Shown in pieces: positions 24,368-33,801 of a stretch of DNA of 64,000 nt. Position numbers and translations under genes: made by a program. Source of the stretch: an uncultured Neglectibacter sp. Lineage in GTDB: Bacteria > Bacillota > Clostridia > Oscillospirales > Acutalibacteraceae. The DNA lies in assembly GCA_904419785.1 (NCBI GenBank), contig CAJFSY010000002.1:62001-126000 (forward strand). Direction: 5' to 3'. The notes under the pieces were generated by a model that was not told where the DNA came from, made no database searches, and saw nothing but the letters and a program-made list of their open reading frames with translations. Positions within the stretch are counted from its first letter, which is position 1, and every line of letters begins with the position of its first letter.

Positions 24368-25029
24368 TTATAGCCCACGCCCCATATTGTGACGATCCGC
24401 TCGCCGCAGCCGGCGGCAGTAAATTTGGTCCGTATCCGGCGGATGTGTTCCGCCACCACGGAGCTTTCTCCTTCGCTGTTCCAGCCCCAAACGGATTCGT
24501 AAATCCGTTCCCGGTCAAATACCTGGGAGGGGTGCATGGAGAGGAGCGCCACAATGTCAAATTCCTTTTTGGCCAGACGGACCAATTTCCCGTTTTGGTA
24601 AAGACATCTGGCACCGTAGTCGATGACCAGTCCCTGATCAAATTTTACCTGGGCTTGGCCTTGGCGGCGCTCTTCCCGGCGGAGGTGAGCGGCTACTCTG
24701 GCCAAAAGCTCCTGGCTGGAAAAGGGTTTTAAAATATAATCGTCGCCGCCGGCGGCAAAGCCCATAACCTTGTCCGCATCCTCGATGCGGGCGGTGAGGA
24801 ATAAAATAGGGCAGCTTACAAAATTGCGCACCTGGTTACACAATGTGAACCCATCCATATCGGGCATGTTAACGTCTAAAAGGATGAGGTCGGGAATTTG
24901 GGCGCAAAGCTCTAAGGCTTCCTGCCCATTGTGGGCGGTGAGCACTTGATATCCCTTGCGGGTAAATAGATCCTGTAAAAGGTGGAGGATGTCCGTTTCG
25001 TCATCCACCACTAAGAGCCGGTAAGCCAT
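24358..25029 (-). CDS. Response regulator, OmpR/PhoB type
   Basis: A 223-residue regulator with an N-terminal receiver domain (VVDDETDIL acidic pair, phospho-acceptor Asp in LILLDVNMPDMDG at about 52, Lys in ILKPFSSQELLARV) and a C-terminal OmpR-type winged helix with EFDIVALLSMHPSQVFDRE and TIWGVGYKW. ATG 25029 has AAGGAGGAA and removes a 16-codon upstream extension. It is the first gene of the two-component operon. Targets unknown; a nearby heavy-metal permease gene upstream on the same strand is one candidate. Confidence 0.96.
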   Translation of the reverse strand: MAYRLLVVDDETDILHLLQDLFTRKGYQVLTAHNGQEALELCAQIPDLILLDVNMPDMDGFTLCNQVRNFVSCPILFLTARIEDADKVMGFAAGGDDYILKPFSSQELLARVAAHLRREERRQGQAQVKFDQGLVIDYGARCLYQNGKLVRLAKKEFDIVALLSMHPSQVFDRERIYESVWGWNSEGESSVVAEHIRRIRTKFTAAGCGERIVTIWGVGYKWQ

Positions 25030-25095
25030 GGAAATTCCTCCTTTTTCATGAGGAGTATCATACAGGGGAAAAATCAACTTTTTCTCTCATGAGCG

Positions 25096-25938
25096 TTATC
25101 CCGCCAAAACACCGCAGATCAAGCCGGTGATCACGGCAGCCGCGTATAAGACTGCTGTAAGGGTGAGATTTTCTTTCAGATGCCTGTTAGATTTGAACAG
25201 TACTGCCAGCCCAACTCCGGCGCCGGTGCATAACCCCGCCACTACGGCTCCAAAGGACAGAGAGCCGGACAAATACAGTTCAGTGAGGATCACGGAAGAA
25301 GCGCAGTTTGGGATAAACCCGATCAAAGCCGCCAATAACGGTTGGAACATGCTGCCGGAAAGCAGAACCTGGGAGATCCGGTCCTCACCCACCAAATAGA
25401 TGGCGCCTCCCAGAACGAGATTCACGATAAGCAAAAACAAGGCGATGCGCCCGGTGTGTACCAGAGCGGAATGGAAAATCCCGTGATGTTCACAGTCGCA
25501 GTCACGGCAGAGGTCGTGAAAGGGCGCTTGGTTTTCCTTGTGTGGGAAACGTTTCCAAAGTAAGTCGGTCAGCAGGCCGAAGATCGTTCCCGAAACAAAC
25601 TTCACGCCCAGCAAAAGCAGTAAGTCCGGCATTGCTTCCGGATGGGAAATCAAAATGGGGAGAGCCTCGTCGCTGGTGGCCAGGAACACGGCGATCAAAG
25701 TGCCCGGGGTGATGAGCCTTCCTGCATAAAAGTTGGCCGCCGCTACGGAAAAACCGCATTGGGGAACCAGCCCCAGCACCGAGCCCCCAACCGGGCCGAA
25801 AGGCCCCAGCCGAGCCAGAGCTCCGGTGAGTTTTTCGCTGGCCCGGTGCTCTAAGAATTCGATGAGCAGATAAGCGCCGAACAAAAAGGGAAGGGTCTTT
25901 AGGGTGTCCAGGACAGCGTCCAATAAAATATCCAGCAT
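25096..25938 (-). CDS. ArsP_2-type 10-TM heavy-metal/arsenic or Mn permease
   Basis: A 280-residue hydrophobic protein of the ArsP_2 (putative heavy-metal exporter, often named 'putative manganese transporter' or 'arsenic efflux protein') family. Two repeats have PQCGFSVAAANFYAG and IPNCASSVILTELYLSG, each with a conserved Cys in a Gly/Pro-flanked helix break. Between them a cytosolic loop holds a Cys/His cluster, LCRDCDCEHHGIFHS (about residues 144-158), suited to metal binding. ATG 25938 has AAAGGTGG upstream. The metal is not determined. It lies upstream of the two-component operon with a 66-base gap. Confidence 0.82.
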   Translation of the reverse strand: MLDILLDAVLDTLKTLPFLFGAYLLIEFLEHRASEKLTGALARLGPFGPVGGSVLGLVPQCGFSVAAANFYAGRLITPGTLIAVFLATSDEALPILISHPEAMPDLLLLLGVKFVSGTIFGLLTDLLWKRFPHKENQAPFHDLCRDCDCEHHGIFHSALVHTGRIALFLLIVNLVLGGAIYLVGEDRISQVLLSGSMFQPLLAALIGFIPNCASSVILTELYLSGSLSFGAVVAGLCTGAGVGLAVLFKSNRHLKENLTLTAVLYAAAVITGLICGVLAG

Positions 25939-26029
25939 GACAGCCACCTTTCTAAAACCGTTGGTTGGAATGTTTATCTTATGTGCCGCTCCCGGGATTG
26001 ACAGAAGGCGGCGTTATTAGTCTGGGCTT

Positions 26030-26063
26030 ATTATATCATCCTTGTCAAATGTTTCGGTATAAT
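26030..26063. promoter_or_regulatory. Divergent -10 elements, metal permease / spoIIR
   Basis: A minus-strand TATAAT with TG one base upstream (26035-26030, extended -10) and a plus-strand TATAAT (26058-26063) are back to back in the 179-base spacer. Neither has a convincing -35. The plus one might instead be read by a sporulation sigma factor. Confidence 0.4.
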
Positions 26064-26117
26064 ACGGACGCCAGCAGCCCATACTTTTTTCGAAAAACGC
26101 GAAAGGAAGTATTTTCC

Positions 26118-26744
26118 ATGAAATTTACAGAACATACAAAACAAAATAAACTGTTGGGCAAAGCTTTGGTGTGCGGGTTCGTAATGGCTGTAATCGCCAG
26201 CTTTTTCCCATTTGCCGCCGCTTGCGGTGGGCTGCCGGAGAACGTGGTGCGCCTTCATGTGGTAGCCAATTCCGATTCGGAAGAGGACCAATCGGTAAAG
26301 CTTTTGGTGCGGGACGCTGTGTTGGAAGAAGCGGCCAAATGGTATGGCGGAGCCCAGAGCATGGAAGAGGCCAGTTCCCAGCTGTGCACCCATTTGCAGT
26401 CCTTAGGGGAGACCGCCAGAACTACTCTGGCTGAGAATGGAATGGAGTATTCCGCCAAGGTGGAGATGACAGAGATGTATTTCTCCACCCGGGATTATGG
26501 CACGTTCCGTCTGCCTGCGGGACGTTACCGGACACTGCGGGTGACCCTTGGGGAAGGCCAAGGAAAAAACTGGTGGTGTGTGGTGTTCCCTTCCTTGTGC
26601 CTGCCTGCCGCCGGGGAAGAGCAGTCGGACCTGCTCCTTTCTCTGCCGGAATCGGAGCGGGAGATCGTGGAAAACCCAGAGCAGTTTCAAGTAAAATTCA
26701 AAGCCGTGGAACTTTGGGAGTCTTTGCGGGAATGGCTGCGGTAA
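26118..26744 (+). CDS. spoIIR: Stage II sporulation protein R
   Basis: Secreted forespore signal protein that triggers SpoIIGA-dependent processing of pro-sigma-E in the mother cell. The 208-residue protein has an N-terminal signal/membrane segment (about 15-35), the family hallmark VVRLHVVANSDSEEDQ followed by KLLVRDAVL, and a central region with DYGTFRLPAGRYRTLRV. ATG 26118 has GAAAGGAAG upstream. Length and order match clostridial SpoIIR. Its presence argues the organism can, or its ancestor could, make endospores. In Bacillus it is sigma-F dependent; no promoter for that factor could be confirmed here. Confidence 0.93.
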   Translation: MKFTEHTKQNKLLGKALVCGFVMAVIASFFPFAAACGGLPENVVRLHVVANSDSEEDQSVKLLVRDAVLEEAAKWYGGAQSMEEASSQLCTHLQSLGETARTTLAENGMEYSAKVEMTEMYFSTRDYGTFRLPAGRYRTLRVTLGEGQGKNWWCVVFPSLCLPAAGEEQSDLLLSLPESEREIVENPEQFQVKFKAVELWESLREWLR

Positions 26745-26773
26745 TGGCAGGGGTTTTCCGTGCCATGGTCTTA

Positions 26774-26782
26774 TGCTATAAT
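26774..26782 (+). promoter_or_regulatory. Extended -10 promoter for addBA
   Basis: TGCTATAAT is a perfect extended -10. It lies between the spoIIR stop and a terminator-like hairpin; any transcript would read through that hairpin into addB. No -35 match. Confidence 0.5.
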
Positions 26783-26799
26783 TGAAAAGACGGAAACAG

Positions 26800-26822
26800 G
26801 CTGGCCCTGGCGCCAGCTTTTT
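26800..26822 (+). terminator. Terminator after spoIIR
   Basis: gctggc (26800-26805) pairs with gccagc (26812-26817), six-base loop, then five T. If the TATAAT at 26777 is used for addB, this could act as an attenuator. Confidence 0.65.
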
Positions 26823-26856
26823 CTATATAGAAATGCCCTGGGAAGGGGGACGGGAT

Positions 26857-29800
26857 TTGCTTCAATTTGTGTTAGGCCGCGCGGGAAGCGGCAAAACAGA
26901 ATATCTCCGCCGTCTGCTGGCGGATAGGAGCCGGGCAGGATTTGGCGGTACCATCATGATCGTGCCCGAACAATATACTTTTGAAACGGAAAAAGCCATG
27001 CTCCGGCTGGCCGGCCCGGTGCGGGGGAATTCCATTCCGGTATACAGCTTTACCCGGCTGGCGGAAGCGGTGTTCCGCAAAGAAGGCGGAGCGGTGGGGC
27101 GAAGGCTCAGCGATGGCGGCAGGCGTATTTTAATGGCTTCCGCAGTGGAAGCCTGCCAAGACCGGTTAGAGGTATACGCCGCGGCGGCCAAAAGCGGGCG
27201 TATCACCGACGTGATGCTCACAGCTGTCAACGAAATGAAAATGTGCGGTATCTCCGCGGAGGAACTGCTGGAAACTTCTCGGGAGCTGGGCGGGCGCGGC
27301 CTTGGCAAAAAGCTCTCTGAGCTGTCGCTGCTTTATGATACATACGACGCTTTGGTGGCGGCTTCTTATCTGGATTCCCGGGATGACCTGACAAGACTTG
27401 CCCAGGCATTGGAAACCAGTGATTTCTTCAAGGGGTGCACTGTGGCGGTGGATTCCTTTGAAGGCTTTACCGCCCAGGAAGTAGCGGTGCTTACCAGAAT
27501 ATTGCAGCGGGCCGATCAGGTGATAGTGGCCTTGTGCACCGATGGGATGGACCGCACAGGGACAGGGCTTTTCGCCCTGGTAGACCGCACCCGGCGGCGG
27601 CTTACAGCAGCGGCGGAGGAAAACGGGGTAAAGGTCCAGCCGCCGGTGATGCTTACAGCAGCGCCTCGGTTTAAAAATGAGAATTTAAAGCTGGTGGAAT
27701 CCCAGCTATTCTGCGCGGGCGAATCGATGACTTCCGAAGATCATGAGGGTGTTATCCTGTTTGAAGCCCGGGACCCTTATGAGGAAGCGGAGTTTACAGC
27801 TTCCACCATTCGGCGGCTGGTCATGGAGGAAGGGTACCGTTACCGGGAGATCTCCATCATCTGCCGCAGCCCGGAACGGTATTACGGCTGTCTGGACGCT
27901 GCTTTGAAAAAGCGGGACATCCCATGTTTTGTATCCCAGCCCGCCAAGGTGGACGGAGAGCCCGTTGCCCGGTTCGCTTTGGGAGCGTTTCAGGCGGTGC
28001 TCACGGGTTTTCAGACAGAAGCCCTTTTGGAAATGCTGAAAACGGGCATTTCTGGGTTTTCCACAGAAGAAATATCCGATCTGGAAAATTACGCGTATTT
28101 GTGGAAGATCTCCGGAGCCGCCTGGCGCCAGGAATTTGTCCGGCACCCCCAAGGGTTCGGCAAAGAGTTCACGGAAGAGGACCAACAGGAGCTTTCCAGG
28201 CTGAACAGCTTACGGGAACGGCTGATCGGGCCACTGACCCGTTTTGACATGCGCACGAAGAACGCCACAGGAGCGGAACTTTCCCAGGCGGTATATCTGC
28301 TGCTGATGGCTTATGGTATGGAAGAAACGCTTCCCGCTTACTGCCTTTCTCTGGAAAGCGCCGGAGAGGACGGGCTTTCTCAAAAGCAGCTGCGCATTTG
28401 GGATTTGCTTATGGAAATATTAGACCAGATGCGGGCTATCCTGGGGGAAAGAGCCATTCCTAGAGAGCGGTACTACCAGCTGCTAAAAGAAGTTATCGCG
28501 AAAGAGGATGTGTCCGAGATACCCCAGACCGTGGACCAGGTGATCTTCGGCACTGCCGAACAAGTGCGGCAATCTACTCCCCGGGCGGTATTCCTTATTG
28601 GGGCGGCGCAAGGGGAGTTCCCGCTGGCGCCAAAGTCCAGCGGTGTGTTTTCTGATGCGGAACGGCGGGAACTGATTGCACGGGACCTGCCTTTAGGGGA
28701 CCCTTTGGAGCAAAAGACCATGGAAGAGCGTTATCTGGCCTACTCGGTATGCTGCGCGGCTTCGGAACGGATGTATATGAGCTGGCCACGCTCGGCGGAC
28801 GGTGAGGACAAAGAGCCCGGCGAACTTGTTTCCGCTTTGCTGGGAATGTTCCCTACCCTGCGGCCGCTGCGCAACTTGCCTGACGAATATTTCGCCAATT
28901 CCAAGGAAGCGGCTTTTTCCAGGATGGCCGCGCGTTTTACAGCGGCGGACGGGGAAGCTGGCGCCTTGCGGCAGCTTTTTACGGACGACCCGGCCTATGA
29001 AGGGCGGGTGGAAGCGTTGGAAAGAGCTTCCGGCAAGCGGGAAGAACGGGTGCAGGACCAGGCGCTGGCCCGGGGATTGTTTGGGGAGCGTCCCTTTTTC
29101 TCGCCCACCCAGGTGGAGACATTTTACCAATGCCGGTTTCAGTATTTCTGCCGGTATGGGCTCAACGCAAAAGAACGCCGCACAGCCGAAGTTGACGTGC
29201 TGCAATACGGTACGCTGATGCATTACCTGTTTGAGAAGATTTTTAGGGAACCCCCACAGACCCGGGCGCAGTGGAGCGAGGAAGAGTTGGAATTACGGGT
29301 GCGAGAACTGATCTTCCAGTATGCTCAGGAGAATATGGGCGGCTTGTCGCTTCTCAGCAGCCGGGAAAAATACCGGCTGGAACGGCTTTCCCAATCGGCC
29401 TGCAAGCTGATCCGCCATGTGGAAGAAGAACTGGCCCAAAGCCGGTTCGCGCCGGAGCGCTTGGAATGGGGATTGGGCAAAGGGCGGGACGCTCCCCCTT
29501 TGCGGATTCCCACGGAAAAGGGGATCGTCACCGTGGGCGGTACCATCGACCGGGTGGATACCTATACGGACCCCCAGGGCCAGCGGTATGTGCGGGTCAT
29601 CGATTATAAGACCGGGAAAAAGGATTTCCGCCTGGTAGACGCCTTTTACGGCTTGAATATGCAGATGCTTGTCTATTTGGCGGCTTTGGTGGAAAACAGC
29701 AGGGACTGCCCCGCCGGGATTTTGTACATGCCCGCCGCGGAACCTTCCGTCTCGGTGGAACGGGGCGCCGGCGAGGACAAGATCAAGGCGGAAGCGGATA

Positions 29801-30189
29801 AACAGCTGAAAATGAGCGGCGTGGTCCTGAGCGACCAGGAGATCATCCAAGCCATGGAAGCGGGGGCCCACGGCAGGTTTATCCCAGCCTCTTTAAATAA
29901 GGATGGCAGCTTGGGAAGGACCAGCTCGGTGCTGGACAGGGAACAGCTTCAAGTTGTGCTGGAATATTCCAAGCGGCTTATTGCTGCCATGGGAGAGGAA
30001 CTGCTGGAAGGCTGGGTGGCTGCCGCGCCCAATTTGAAAAACCACAACCCTTGCCGCTGGTGTCCTTATGGCCCGGTGTGTGGGAAGGAATATGGTGAGA
30101 AAGACGTGGAACAGGAGAAACTCACCCCCCAGGAGGCGTTGAGCCGAATGGAAGCAGCGCTGCGGGAAGGAGGGAAACATCATGGCTGA
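26857..30189 (+). CDS. addB: ATP-dependent helicase/nuclease subunit B (AddB)
   Basis: Second subunit of the AddAB recombination nuclease, which resects double-strand ends to Chi-like sites. The 1110-residue protein starts LLQFVLGRAGSGKT with a Walker A at 7-14; a degenerate helicase body follows, and the C-terminal RecB-type nuclease contains VIDYKTGK. The Fe-S cluster cysteines are present: one in YQCRFQYFC and the C-xx-C-x5-C set in CRWCPYGPVC near the end. TTG at 26857 is chosen because GGAAGGGGG precedes it and it gives the canonical N terminus. It overlaps addA by eight bases. Confidence 0.95.
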   Translation: MLQFVLGRAGSGKTEYLRRLLADRSRAGFGGTIMIVPEQYTFETEKAMLRLAGPVRGNSIPVYSFTRLAEAVFRKEGGAVGRRLSDGGRRILMASAVEACQDRLEVYAAAAKSGRITDVMLTAVNEMKMCGISAEELLETSRELGGRGLGKKLSELSLLYDTYDALVAASYLDSRDDLTRLAQALETSDFFKGCTVAVDSFEGFTAQEVAVLTRILQRADQVIVALCTDGMDRTGTGLFALVDRTRRRLTAAAEENGVKVQPPVMLTAAPRFKNENLKLVESQLFCAGESMTSEDHEGVILFEARDPYEEAEFTASTIRRLVMEEGYRYREISIICRSPERYYGCLDAALKKRDIPCFVSQPAKVDGEPVARFALGAFQAVLTGFQTEALLEMLKTGISGFSTEEISDLENYAYLWKISGAAWRQEFVRHPQGFGKEFTEEDQQELSRLNSLRERLIGPLTRFDMRTKNATGAELSQAVYLLLMAYGMEETLPAYCLSLESAGEDGLSQKQLRIWDLLMEILDQMRAILGERAIPRERYYQLLKEVIAKEDVSEIPQTVDQVIFGTAEQVRQSTPRAVFLIGAAQGEFPLAPKSSGVFSDAERRELIARDLPLGDPLEQKTMEERYLAYSVCCAASERMYMSWPRSADGEDKEPGELVSALLGMFPTLRPLRNLPDEYFANSKEAAFSRMAARFTAADGEAGALRQLFTDDPAYEGRVEALERASGKREERVQDQALARGLFGERPFFSPTQVETFYQCRFQYFCRYGLNAKERRTAEVDVLQYGTLMHYLFEKIFREPPQTRAQWSEEELELRVRELIFQYAQENMGGLSLLSSREKYRLERLSQSACKLIRHVEEELAQSRFAPERLEWGLGKGRDAPPLRIPTEKGIVTVGGTIDRVDTYTDPQGQRYVRVIDYKTGKKDFRLVDAFYGLNMQMLVYLAALVENSRDCPAGILYMPAAEPSVSVERGAGEDKIKAEADKQLKMSGVVLSDQEIIQAMEAGAHGRFIPASLNKDGSLGRTSSVLDREQLQVVLEYSKRLIAAMGEELLEGWVAAAPNLKNHNPCRWCPYGPVCGKEYGEKDVEQEKLTPQEALSRMEAALREGGKHHG

Positions 30190-33100
30190 TATGCGTTGGA
30201 CCGAAAGCCAGCAGGACGCTATTTCCGCCCGCAGGGGCACGGTGTTGGTGGCGGCGGCGGCAGGTTCGGGAAAAACGGCGGTGCTGGTGCAGCGGGCCAT
30301 TGAACGCCTTACCGACCCCGAAAACCCTACTTCCGCCGACAGGATGCTGATCGTTACCTTTACAAAAGCCGCTGCCGCGGAAATGCGCGCCAGATTGGAA
30401 AAACGGCTTCAAGATATGCTTCGGGAAAACCCGGGAGACCCTCATTTGCGGCGGCAGAGCATTTTGCTCTCTCAGGCGCACATTGGCACGGTGGATAGCT
30501 TTTGCGCTGAAATGGTCCGAGAATTTTTCCATTTGCTGGATCTTTCACCGGATTTCAAGATCGTTTCGGATAAGCAGGAAGAAGAATTGACGCATTCGGC
30601 GTTGAACGAAGTTCTGCAAGAGGCTTTCGAGGCCGGTACGGTAGGCCGTTTGGCGGACGCTTTTGCCGGGGAACGGGATGACCGCCGTTTGATGGAAATG
30701 GTGCTGACTCTTTACCGGTTTATGCAAAGCCATCCGTTTCCAGAGAGATGGCTGGAAGAAAAAGTGGCCATGTATTTCCCGGAGAAATATGGTCCGGCAG
30801 CTGTTTCCCCCTGGGAGCGTGTGATTTTGGAATACGCCCGGGAAGGGCTCTCCCACTGTGTGGGGCTGCTCTCCAGGGCTTTGGAAGAATGCCGAGAGGA
30901 CCCGGCGGTGGAAAAAGCCTACGCCGGAGCTTTGGAAAAAGACCGGAAAGCCTTTGTGTCTATGGAAGAACTGGCCGCCGCGGGAGAGTGGGACAGCCTT
31001 TGCCAGGCGGTGGCTCAATTCGCGCCATCCCGGCGTGGGGTGCTGCGCGGATATGACGGCGATCCGCTGAAAGAGCGGTTGGAAGCGTTCCGGGAAGAAG
31101 GAAAACGTATGGCTAAGGAGCTGGGAAAATACTTTTCAGCGGACCGGGAAGCCTGCGCCTGGGAGACGGCGCAGACAGCCCCTTTGGTAAAAAGCCTGCA
31201 AGAGTTGACCTTGGCTTTTTCACAGCGGTATACCGAAAAGAAGCGGGCGGGGAATTTTCTGGATTACAGCGACCTGGAACACGAGGCCATCCGGCTGTTC
31301 TTGAACGGGGACGGCACGCCTACCCCTGCGGCAATGGAGGTCGCCTCCCGGTTCGACGAGATCATGATCGACGAATATCAGGATATCAACGAGGTGCAGG
31401 ATTCCCTGTTCCGGGCAGTTTCAAAAGAGGGCAAAAACCTGTTTATGGTGGGCGATGTGAAGCAGAGCATCTATGGGTTCCGCCGGGCCATGCCTGAGAT
31501 TTTCCTGCGCTGCCGGGAAGCTTTTCAAAAATATGACAGGCAGCGTGACCAGTATCCGGCTTCTATCGTGTTGGACCGGAATTTCCGTTCTCGGGAAGAA
31601 GTGACCAGCACAGTGAATTTTGTGTTCTCCCGCCTGATGACCAAAGCCGCCGGGGATATGGATTATACCGGGGAAGACCGGCTGGTGTGCGGCGCACAGT
31701 ACGCTCCAAAAGGCGGATGTGAGACAGAACTGCAATTTATCTCCCGTGGCAGCGGCGTATCAGCCGAGGAAGCGGAGGGCGCTTGGATCGCCGGAAGGAT
31801 ACAGAAATTGGTGGAAGGCGGTTTCACGGTTTCGGATAAGGACGGGGAACGGCCGGCAAACTACGGGGATTTCTGCGTCCTGCTGCGAAGCGCTAACCAA
31901 TACGCTTACGCGTATGCCCAACAGCTCCAAGCACGGGGCGTCCCTGCCAGGGCGTCGGTGGCAGGGGGATTTTTCAAAGCGGCGGAGATCGGGGTGGCTC
32001 TTTCTTTTCTGCGGGTCATCGACAACCCTAATCAGGATATCCCACTGCTTTCTGTGTTGATGAGCCCCCTTTACGGTTTTACCGCTGACGACGCGGCGCG
32101 TTTGCGGCTGGAAAGCCGGGACGTGCCGGTGTATATTTCCCTGTTGCGGGCCGCGGAGACAGACCCCCGCTGCGGACGGGTGGTGGAAGAGATCGGCCGT
32201 TACCGGGCGGTAGCGGCTACCATGCCGTCAGACGCGTTTCTCAACTATTTATACAGCAAGACGGGTTACCCGGACATAGTGCTTTCCATGGAGAACGGGC
32301 AGGAACGGTTGGCCAACCTGCGGCTGCTGGAAAAATACGCCCGGGATTACGAGAGCTCTGGATATCATGGGATATCGGGATTTGTCAGGTTTTTGGACAG
32401 GCTCAAGCAAAACGATTCCGATTTGCAGGCGGCAGAGCTTCCACCGGAGGACCGCAACGCTGTCACTGTCATGAGCATCCACAAGTCTAAAGGCTTGGAG
32501 TTCCCTGTGTGTGTTGTGGCCGGATGCGGCCGCAATTTTGTCACCGACCAGCGGGCGGAAATACTGCTCCACCCGGAACTGGGCATGGGAGTAAAACTGC
32601 GGGATCGGAAACGTTCCGCCAGATTCACCACCACTGCCCGGGAAGCCATCGATCTGGAAACCAGCCGGGCCTCCTCGGCGGAAGAAATGCGTATCCTGTA
32701 TGTGGCGCTGACCCGGGCCAAAGAAAAACTGATTTTGGTGGGCTCTTGGGAGGACCCTGCCCGTACCGCGGAAAAGCTGGCTTTGGAACTGACGGAGCAG
32801 GGGCCGGCTCCCTATACGGTGCGCAAAGGGAAAAACGCTGCCCAATGGCTGCTGCTGAGTGCCTTGTGCCATCCCGATGGAAGTGACCTGCGCTTGGCTG
32901 CCGGGGCTCCAGCGGGCTGCGTATGCCGGGAGGATTATACCCCTTGGAAAATCGGCATCAGCCAATATCAGCCCCAGGAGGCTTCCACCCAGCGGAACGT
33001 GCCGGAACCTGAGCCGCCGGATATGGAGCTTTATCAGCGGCTGGAAGCCCAGACCTCTTTTGTGTATCCTTACCAGAAGGCGGTGGAGATACCGGCGAAA

Positions 33101-33718
33101 GTGGCGGCATCCAAACTAGCGGCGGAACGGGACGGCAGCCGCGATATCACCCTTTCCCGTCCAGCGTGGCTGGGGGAACAAGGAATGACCCCGGCGGAAC
33201 GTGGAACGGCATTGCACGCGTTCATGCAGTTCGCGGACTTTTCCGCCGCCCTTCAAGACCCGGAAAAGGAACGGGACCGCTTGGTGAACATGGCATTGCT
33301 CACCCCGGAACAAGGGGAAGTGGTAGACTTGGGCCGGGTGAGGAACTTTTTGGAAAGCCCCTTGGGCCAGCGGGTCCTTTCTTCTTCACAAGTGGAAAAA
33401 GAACGGCGTTTCACCGCAGTGCTCTCTTCTGATCTGCTGGGGGAGGAAGCCGGGGACACCGGAGAGGAAGTGATCCTCCAAGGCGCGGTGGATTGCACGT
33501 TTATAGAGGACGGCAAGCTTCATGTTATCGATTTTAAAACCGACCGTGTCGAAACCATGGAGGACCTTTGGGAAAGATATGAGACACAGCTCCGGCTTTA
33601 TGGGACAGCTATGGAAGAAGTTTCCGGCAGCCAAGTGGGAGAATTGATCCTCTATTCCACTTGGCTGGGTAAGGCCAGTATCCGGCCTTACGAGAAAAAG
33701 AAGGGAATCGGTCATTGA
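30182..33718 (+). CDS. addA: ATP-dependent helicase/nuclease subunit A (AddA)
   Basis: UvrD-like helicase fused to a RecB-type nuclease. The 1178-residue protein has a Q-motif region (RWTESQQDAI), Walker A AAAAGSGKT (24-32), Walker B DEYQDINEVQ (about 396), VGDVKQSIYGFR, the motif V/VI region with SIHKSKGLEFP and YVALTRAKEKL, and a C-terminal nuclease with HVIDFKTDR (about 1115). All catalytic residues seem intact. ATG 30182 lies inside the end of addB (ATGGCTGA overlap) with GGAGGG upstream. Together with addB it forms the resection complex; a single promoter for both is expected. Confidence 0.97.
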   Translation: MADMRWTESQQDAISARRGTVLVAAAAGSGKTAVLVQRAIERLTDPENPTSADRMLIVTFTKAAAAEMRARLEKRLQDMLRENPGDPHLRRQSILLSQAHIGTVDSFCAEMVREFFHLLDLSPDFKIVSDKQEEELTHSALNEVLQEAFEAGTVGRLADAFAGERDDRRLMEMVLTLYRFMQSHPFPERWLEEKVAMYFPEKYGPAAVSPWERVILEYAREGLSHCVGLLSRALEECREDPAVEKAYAGALEKDRKAFVSMEELAAAGEWDSLCQAVAQFAPSRRGVLRGYDGDPLKERLEAFREEGKRMAKELGKYFSADREACAWETAQTAPLVKSLQELTLAFSQRYTEKKRAGNFLDYSDLEHEAIRLFLNGDGTPTPAAMEVASRFDEIMIDEYQDINEVQDSLFRAVSKEGKNLFMVGDVKQSIYGFRRAMPEIFLRCREAFQKYDRQRDQYPASIVLDRNFRSREEVTSTVNFVFSRLMTKAAGDMDYTGEDRLVCGAQYAPKGGCETELQFISRGSGVSAEEAEGAWIAGRIQKLVEGGFTVSDKDGERPANYGDFCVLLRSANQYAYAYAQQLQARGVPARASVAGGFFKAAEIGVALSFLRVIDNPNQDIPLLSVLMSPLYGFTADDAARLRLESRDVPVYISLLRAAETDPRCGRVVEEIGRYRAVAATMPSDAFLNYLYSKTGYPDIVLSMENGQERLANLRLLEKYARDYESSGYHGISGFVRFLDRLKQNDSDLQAAELPPEDRNAVTVMSIHKSKGLEFPVCVVAGCGRNFVTDQRAEILLHPELGMGVKLRDRKRSARFTTTAREAIDLETSRASSAEEMRILYVALTRAKEKLILVGSWEDPARTAEKLALELTEQGPAPYTVRKGKNAAQWLLLSALCHPDGSDLRLAAGAPAGCVCREDYTPWKIGISQYQPQEASTQRNVPEPEPPDMELYQRLEAQTSFVYPYQKAVEIPAKVAASKLAAERDGSRDITLSRPAWLGEQGMTPAERGTALHAFMQFADFSAALQDPEKERDRLVNMALLTPEQGEVVDLGRVRNFLESPLGQRVLSSSQVEKERRFTAVLSSDLLGEEAGDTGEEVILQGAVDCTFIEDGKLHVIDFKTDRVETMEDLWERYETQLRLYGTAMEEVSGSQVGELILYSTWLGKASIRPYEKKKGIGH

Positions 33719-33742
33719 CAATCTGAACCTGTGTGATAAGAT
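33715..33742 (+). promoter_or_regulatory. Promoter of the beta-mannosidase gene
   Basis: TTGACA (33715-33720) overlaps the addA stop; 16 bases on is TAAGAT (33737-33742), preceded by TG. The gene is therefore likely transcribed separately from addBA. Confidence 0.6.
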
Positions 33743-33801
33743 GTGGGAAGGCTCTAACTCTTTATGATTTGACAAGCTGGAATGACCAGCGGGAGGAATT
33801 T

